From NCBI RefSeq assembly GCF_019175385.1, contig NC_083340.1:19108336-19172335 (forward strand): a DNA stretch of 64,000 nucleotides. Reading direction: 5' to 3'. This document shows, piece by piece, positions 58,936-64,000 of the stretch. The notes below the pieces were generated by a model that was given only the letters and a program-made list of their open reading frames with translations, was not told the DNA's origin and did no database searches. How positions within the stretch are numbered: position 1 is the first letter of the stretch; each line of letters begins with the position of its first letter. Source of the DNA: Lycium barbarum. Its lineage: Eukaryota; Streptophyta; Magnoliopsida; Solanales; Solanaceae. A program made the position numbers and the translations under genes.

Positions 58936-59349
58936 CAGTTTTTTAGTAGTGGTAGTGGGACTGGGTCTTTCATTTTGGGCGTATGTATGAAGTATTAAGA
59001 ATATGAAGCAAATTTAGTTTATATGAGTTTGTGTATAAATCTTATTCATAGTCTATAATAATAATCATTGACTCACAGTCGATAATCATAATCATTAACT
59101 CAATCTATAATAAATAAAAGCACATTAAAATCCACAGAGCAACAACACAGTTAGATACAAATGTTGCAATGCTCCAGCCTTGTCATAAATTACCACTTAC
59201 AAAAATTTGCCCGTCCAAATTCACAAGGCAACACCACAACTATCATAAATTGTTTGTAAAAACTTAAAATAGTTAAAAGTAAGCAATAAAATTGTTTGTT
59301 AACATCCACCACACACAAATTAATTGTTTGTTAGAACCCAAATATCAAA

Positions 59350-61435
59350 TTACTCCTTCGTGGAGCCATTAATTTCCTCGACAACAGTTGACACAACTTT
59401 TTCGGCGTCAAACACAATATCAACTTCACTCGTCATACTAGGGACTTCTTTTTCATTCTCAGATTCAGCAACAGGGAGTTTTTTTTCCTTCTCAACTTCG
59501 GCAGCATAGACTTCTTTTTCCTCTTCAACTTCAGCAGCAGGGACTTCTTTTTCCATCTCAACTTCACCAGCAGACACCAACAGACACAGCAGCAGGCAGA
59601 TCTTGAGCAGTTGGCACATGGACATCTTGAGCTTCTTGCAGATCAACATCAATCTCATCAACAGATTCATTGAGAGTCTCGTTCTTCTTCTTCTTCGCTC
59701 TCTCGCTCTTTCTAATTCTTTCCCCCTCAACATAAGCGACAAGAACCTTCAAAGGCTCCTCAATCTTCTCCACACGTTGCTTCAGTTGCTCATGCTCCAC
59801 CTGCACTGATGGGCCCTCACTTGGTGCAGCACGACCCATAGATGTCCCAATACCAATATTATCTTTTGCGGCTGAATTATCACCAACATCTTTCGAATGA
59901 TTACCCTCGGCCTCTTGAGTATAGTCCTCATCAAAATGCTCAACGGACTCCTTCTGCGACCTACTAGAAGCCTCCAAGGAATGTTTTGGTGTAATCAACA
60001 CAGTCACACCTTCAAGTTCATGCTTCAACTCATCAATGATTGGATCAATAGTATCATCATCATATGGCACCAGATTTGTCATATAGTCCTGCTCCGACTC
60101 ACGCACTATAAGGATGAGGTAAGGGTGCACCATCTACAAATAAACAAAACATTAACATTAAGCTTATCTTTTTGTGAAAAAATTAATAATAGACTCCAAA
60201 TTTATACCTCAGCAACTCCAACTCTATTCTTAATTGGATCTCTTTTGGCGAATCGCTCCATTTTCTTGGTGTGCCACCTAAGAATCCTAGGAATAGGGAA
60301 AGGAACCTCCTCTAATTTCCTAGCATTCCTTCCAAGTGCAGGAAAAGCATCATATGCCCAAACCTGTAATCACAGAAATAAAAGCTGAGTGAAAAATAAA
60401 CAAGACACAGTCTATACTCTACTGCACCAGTGGTTTATAATATTTACCATGAATGCCCAGGGGAAGCCATAGAGCGCATATGATGCAACCCTTTTCTTCG
60501 CGTGCACTTGGTGGTGCTTGGGAATGTCGATCTTGTTCTTCAAGTAGTCCAGAGTGAGTCAAATGATTCCTTTCCCCAAGGATAGCTCTTGAAGAACTCC
60601 AAATCGTTTGCCATTTTTATCAGGTCATGCTCAACACCTTTTGACACATCTTTGGCAAGCAATATTGTGTGCACAAACCACACAAGACAACATTTCAGTT
60701 TTTCCTCTTTGGTCAGCCTAGGCCCTCTTACCACCTCCAATAGCTTTTCTGCAGAATTTTTTTTATTGCGACAAACTTTTGCACAGAATCCTTCCCTTTT
60801 CTTAAGTACCCTTTCCTCTCTAGTTGGGCTAGGATATGATGCACAGTTTAGACCAGTGATCAAAGCAAACTCATTCAAGCCAAAACACACAGGCTTGTCA
60901 TTCACCAAGAACCACATCTCACGCTTTTTCTTCTCAACCACATGACGAAGAACCATAGAATGCACCAACATTCCATTGAATCTATTGAAGTGTTCTAATA
61001 TTTTTCTAAACTGACCAAAACAGGAATGCCTGAACATTTTCCTAAGTTTATGATCTTTTAGGGTTTTTTTTTTAAATCATCAAGCAATGTCAGCCTAATC
61101 CTAACCGAAACTTTTGCTGGAAACGAGTTGTAATCATCCAGCCAATTGATCAGACCATATTTATCGACGTCAATTATCTTTGCACAATATGGCAAGGACA
61201 AGGGATTATCATTTTCATCACCACCAGACCCCTCAGAAACATGGGGATCATCTCTTTCACCTTCCTCGACACTATACTCATCATTATTCTCCTCTAAGTA
61301 CGCGTCATTTTCAGGTTGTACAGTTTTTTTTTTACCTTCTCGGCTAACTTCTTTACCTTTTCTTTTTCTATCGTCAGATGTGGCCCTAGAACGGGTTAGA
61401 ATTATGTGCCCTCCTCTTCCTCTACATCTAGCCAT
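59350..61435 (-). pseudogene. DUF1985-domain gene (Ulp1-associated type) carried by the MULE
   Basis: Three exons with GT..AG borders: 61435-60448, 60363-60208 and 60133-59350. The N-terminus is basic/acidic (MARCRGRGGHIILTRSRATS). The DUF1985 core shows FRHSCFGQFRKILEHFNRFN, NEFALITGLNC and KCCLVWFVHTILL, then PKHHQVHAKKRVASYALYGF and RNARKLEEVPFPIPRILRWH. Exon 3 is an acidic, coiled-coil-like tail ending in EV(P/Y)AAEVE(K/E)EKE repeats. In plant MULEs (Kaonashi type), DUF1985 is joined to a Ulp1 SUMO-protease domain; no such protease domain is seen here. Frame breaks: the A10 run at about 61067, near 60545, and near 59575. Confidence 0.85.
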
Positions 61436-62036
61436 TTTATAATCTATATACAAACAATATAGTGACGTTGATCAGCCCCGACAAAAAAATAAGAATAATC
61501 AACCAAAAGTCTATTAATAGACCATGATATGTTTGCAAAAACAGAAAAACAAAGATCGAAACAAGTAGAAATAACACATATTTCTAGCAAAAAACAGGCG
61601 AAACTTCCAAAATTTTGAAAAAGAAATTTCAACTTCATGAACACTAGGGTTCTATCGAGTTCGTCAAATAATAACAACTTTCATGGCAAAATGGAGCTCT
61701 AAATGCTCTGGAGGAGTTGCTAAATTAAAGAAGATACCTGGAATAGACGACAAGAACGTTACCAAGACTGGGGGAGAGGGAGAATTCCAATGTGCACTTC
61801 AATTTTTTATAGCGAGAGTTGGGAAGAACTGAGGAGAGAGAAAGGGACTTTTGTATATTTTAATATAAGTGAAAGGAGACTTAAGTGTATAAGTTGTGAA
61901 CTACAAAGTTTTTAAAATTATAAAGTGACCTCGGAACCACTACCCTTTACCCTAAAATGAAAAGATAAAGGGAAAAAAAAGGAGTGGCCATGTTGCAACT
62001 TAAACTAAGGAAGTGGCTTCTTTGCCAAATACTCTC
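61436..62036. other. MULE right terminal region and DUF1985 promoter
   Basis: No ORF is supported. On the minus strand, a 5' leader and promoter of the DUF1985 gene would lie here: TATAAAAAATTGAAG at about 61800, then a CT-rich leader. Inverted-repeat sequence occupies about the last 30-60 bp. Confidence 0.5.
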
Positions 62037-62045
62037 ACGTTAGTA

Positions 62046-62297
62046 CTCCCTCCAGTTCAAAAAGAGTATCCACTGAGCCTTTTTTTCTTTTCAAAAAGAG
62101 TGTCTACTTTTCAAATCAAGAAAGAATTAATTTTATTTTTTCATATTTATCCTTATTAAGTGTTAAGTGATCAAATCGCAATACCTGTAATCAGGGGTAC
62201 ATAGTTTAGTCAAATCACCAATTTTTTTCTAAGACTTAATTTTTTCTTAAGAGGTGTGCAAATGACTCAGTAGACACTCTTTTTGAACCAGATGGAG
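62046..62297. mobile_element. Stowaway-like MITE copy 2 (252 bp) in the BAHD intron
   Basis: It starts CTCCCTCCAGTTC and ends GAACCAGATGGAG with TA flanks (62044-62045 and 62298-62299). It begins about 10 bp after the right end of the MULE. Confidence 0.88.
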
Positions 62298-62396
62298 TAT
62301 AGCAAAGTTCCTTAGCATAGCAAAGTTCTCTTAATTATTCCTTGTTTATCAGTTTTATCCTCTTTTAATAATTAAGAATATGTGTTATTCGAACAG

Positions 62397-63920
62397 GTTA
62401 CCCGTTTTACGATTTAACGTAGCAGCAAGAGTTAAATCATACCATGGTTGATGCTTTTGGCTTAGCTTTATTTTTAAATGCAGTGAGTGATTTAGTGAAA
62501 TCCAAAGCTTCTACTCCTTCCATTCTACCAGTTTGGCAAAGGGATTTCCTAAGCGCGAGGACGCCACCACGCATAACGTGCAAGCATCACGAGTATGATG
62601 AAGAAATTGAATCAAATGATGCATGGTTCAGAATGGAAAACGAGTTGATCCAACGCTCATTCTTCTTTGGTGCAGAGAAGATATAGAAGCTATTCGCGAT
62701 CAAGTTTCACCAACCCATCATTCAAGCGGAAGATTTGAGTTATTAACCTCATTTTTGTGGAAAAATCGAACAATTGCAGTCGATCTAAATTCTGAAGAAA
62801 TTGTGTGTATGGGACCAATTGTAACAGCGCGTTGGAGACTTATAAATTTGAAAATACCACTTGGATATTACGGTAATGCATTTGCTATTCCAGGAGCAGT
62901 ATCGAAAGCCGGACATATTAGCACATATCCATTGACGTATGCTCTTGAATTAATCAAGAAAGCCAAGAATAAAGTTAACGAGGAGTATTTTAGATCTCCG
63001 GCGGATCTTAATGTGATTAAGGGGAGGCCTAATTTTATACAAGCTTGGAAGTTTGTTATGTCAAACATTTTTAATGTAGGTTTTGATAAAGATTTTGGAT
63101 GGGGAGAACCCAAGTATGGTGGGGTTGCTAACGCTCATTCTTTTATGGGCAAAGGTGTAAATATACCCCTCAACTTTGTGATTTAGATCAGATATACCCT
63201 TCGTTAAAAAAGTGTCCTTGCCGTTATAAAATGGTGCAAATATACCTCTACCCTTACACAAATTAATAGTGCAAGTATATCATTTTCGCTAATGGGTTTT
63301 TTTTAAAAAAAAAAAATCATTTAACTTATTTCTTAATTAAAAAAAAATGCCATGTGGCCTTAAAAACAAGGTCTACTCATTTTTTTTAGTAGACATATTT
63401 TTCTAACGCCACATGGTAAAAAAAAAATTTGGTGGATCGGTTCTTGTTCGTTTATAAAAATATCTCCGTGGCTTTAAAAAAAAAAATCTACCCATTTTTT
63501 TAAACGAACCAGACCCGACCCACCAAAAAAAAAGTTATCATGTGGCATTATCCCTTAGAAAAATATGTCTACTTAAAGCCATGAGGTATTTTTTTTAATT
63601 AAGAAATAAACTAAATGATTTAAAAAAAAAAATCCGTCAGCAAAAAGGGTATATTTGCAGCATTTATAACGATAGAGGTATATTTACACTACTTTTGTAA
63701 CGAGGAATATATCTGCTCTAAATCGCAAAGTTAAGAAATATATTTGCACCTTTACCCTTCTTTTATTACCTACTATGTGCCTTGTAAAAGTAACAACGGG
63801 CAGAAGGGCATCCTGACAACAATAAGCTTACCTCCAGCAGCAATGAAAAGATTCCAAGATGCAATGTACAAGTTGACCTCAAATGTCGTCAAAGGTCTCA
63901 GGAAAGTGCCAAAGATTTAG
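62397..63920 (+). pseudogene. BAHD acyltransferase exon 2 (frameshifted, MITE-interrupted)
   Basis: The acceptor GAACAG at 62391-62396 precedes VTR. The HTMVDAFGLALFLNAVSDL region begins at 62435, and the QRSFFFGAE segment ends in a frameshift near 62680. The main part follows (SGRFELLTSFLWKNRTIAV, IPLGYYGNAFAIPGAV, ADLNVIKGRP, DFGWGEPKYGG). The MITE splits the C-terminus at 63147; coding resumes at 63767 and ends with PPAAMKRFQDAMYKL and a stop at 63918-63920, where the family normally ends. Confidence 0.93.
63147..63757. mobile_element. Mutator-type MITE (611 bp) inserted in BAHD exon 2
   Basis: The ends are GGGCAAAGGTGTAAATATA and TATTTGCACCTTTACCC, inverted copies with few changes. A perfect 9-bp duplication TTCTTTTAT flanks it (63138-63146 and 63758-63766), the size typical of Mutator. 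Inverted similarity extends through much of the element. There is no ORF. It splits the BAHD C-terminal coding sequence. Confidence 0.95.
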
Positions 63921-64000
63921 GTGGTGCTTGGATTGCCAAATTGTTTTTTTGTTTTTTGAAATTGTCATTTCCTCTTGAGCGCCGAGGGTCTATCAAAAAC
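63921..64000 (+). other. 3' flank of the BAHD pseudogene
   Basis: Eighty bases with T-rich sequence after the stop; no feature recognised. Confidence 0.5.

Larger units (their letters stand above)
54610..58951 (-). mobile_element. CACTA (En/Spm) transposon, 4342 bp, deletion derivative, inside the MULE
   Basis: The ends are CACTACTAAAAAAATG on the left and TTTTTTAGTAGTG on the right, with a perfect GTA duplication (54607-54609 and 58952-58954). Both subterminal regions are filled with AAACCGACGG-type repeats in both orientations. On the minus strand are a short N-terminal piece of the TNPD-like transposase and a Transposase_24-type gene. Most of TNPD, including its catalytic region, is gone, so the element cannot move alone. 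Confidence 0.96.
48635..62036 (+). mobile_element. Mutator-like element (MULE, 13.4 kb) with DUF1985 and GRF genes
   Basis: The ends match as imperfect inverted repeats: GGGGGAGTTTGCTAAAAGG on the left; GAGAGTATTTGGCAAAGAAG on the right, reverse-complemented; both continue with CCACT. Nine-base flanks AAGTTAGCA (48626-48634) and ACGTTAGTA (62037-62045) agree at seven positions, consistent with an old MULE target duplication. Copies of 'ctaaaaggccact' recur just inside the left end. The interior carries a mudrA-like transposase, a small ORF, a 1.26-kb palindrome, a GRF zinc-finger gene and a convergent DUF1985 gene. A CACTA element inserted later at 54610. Without it, the MULE would be about 9.06 kb. 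Confidence 0.85.
47439..63920 (+). pseudogene. BAHD acyltransferase gene, two exons, split by a 14.5-kb transposon-filled intron and disrupted
   Basis: BAHD enzymes move an acyl group from CoA to alcohols or amines in plant secondary metabolism; this one resembles, from memory, benzyl alcohol/methanol acyltransferases of Solanaceae. Exon 1 is 47439-47888 (150 codons, ending LMLIQ at GT). Exon 2 is 62397-63920, starting with VTR after CAG, as expected for a phase-0 intron. The catalytic HxxxD region (HTMVDA) and the DFGWG motif are present. Exon 2 has a roughly 7-bp net deletion near 62413-62430, a one-base insertion at about 62436, a frameshift near 62680 and a 611-bp MITE at 63147. The intron (47889-62396) holds two MITEs and a 13.4-kb MULE with a nested CACTA. 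A functional enzyme is not expected. Confidence 0.92.

Noticed and set aside
59350..60133. Ulp1 SUMO-protease domain at the end of the DUF1985 gene
   Set aside because: No His-Asp-Cys protease motifs could be found; the tail is a low-complexity acidic repeat.

Overview
The window is plant nuclear DNA, very probably from the Solanaceae. It is AT-rich, its one intact gene and its broken host gene have plant features (GT..AG introns, TATA boxes), and it is packed with retrotransposons and DNA transposons. Two things point to Solanaceae. One is a TS-type SINE at 35206-35349 with a CAA/TTG tail. The other is a broken BAHD acyltransferase that looks, from memory, like tobacco-type benzyl alcohol O-benzoyltransferases. 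The family placement is an inference.

Layout, left to right. 1-5830: a decayed LINE on the minus strand (DUF4283/zinc-knuckle ORF1; endonuclease, reverse transcriptase and RNase H in ORF2). 6612-7500: a near-perfect foldback with about 400-bp arms. 8000-13466: a young but defective Ty1/copia element (278-bp LTRs, ATTTC target duplication). 14061-14336: a foldback MITE. 16692-17805: a solo-LTR-like element. 18787-20898: a deleted hAT element with GC-rich ends and a transposase C-terminal remnant. 21617-23270: a gag-only copia element. 24268-29690: a copia element with long ORFs but a 5' deletion and two stop codons. 30677-30952: the only gene that looks intact, a secreted CEP/PIP-like peptide precursor. 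31587-35349: a cluster of MITEs and the SINE. 35511-46938: an old copia element split in its integrase by a complete Ty3/gypsy element (38063-45639, ACAAG target duplication).

47439-63920 is one broken BAHD acyltransferase gene. Exon 1 is intact. The intron has grown to about 14.5 kb because it holds a 13.4-kb Mutator-like element (MULE, 48635-62036). Exon 2 carries frameshifts and a 611-bp Mutator-type MITE. The MULE holds a nonsense-riddled mudrA-like transposase, a 58-codon ORF, a 1.26-kb palindrome, a GRF zinc-finger gene and, in opposite orientation, a DUF1985 gene of the kind linked to Ulp1-like genes in MULEs. A 4.3-kb CACTA element (54610-58951, GTA target duplication) sits between the last two.

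No rRNA, tRNA or CRISPR was found. Most coding potential is transposon-derived. The order of events can be read from the nesting: BAHD gene, then MULE, then CACTA; and separately copia, then gypsy. All similarity statements come from reading the translations; no database search was run.
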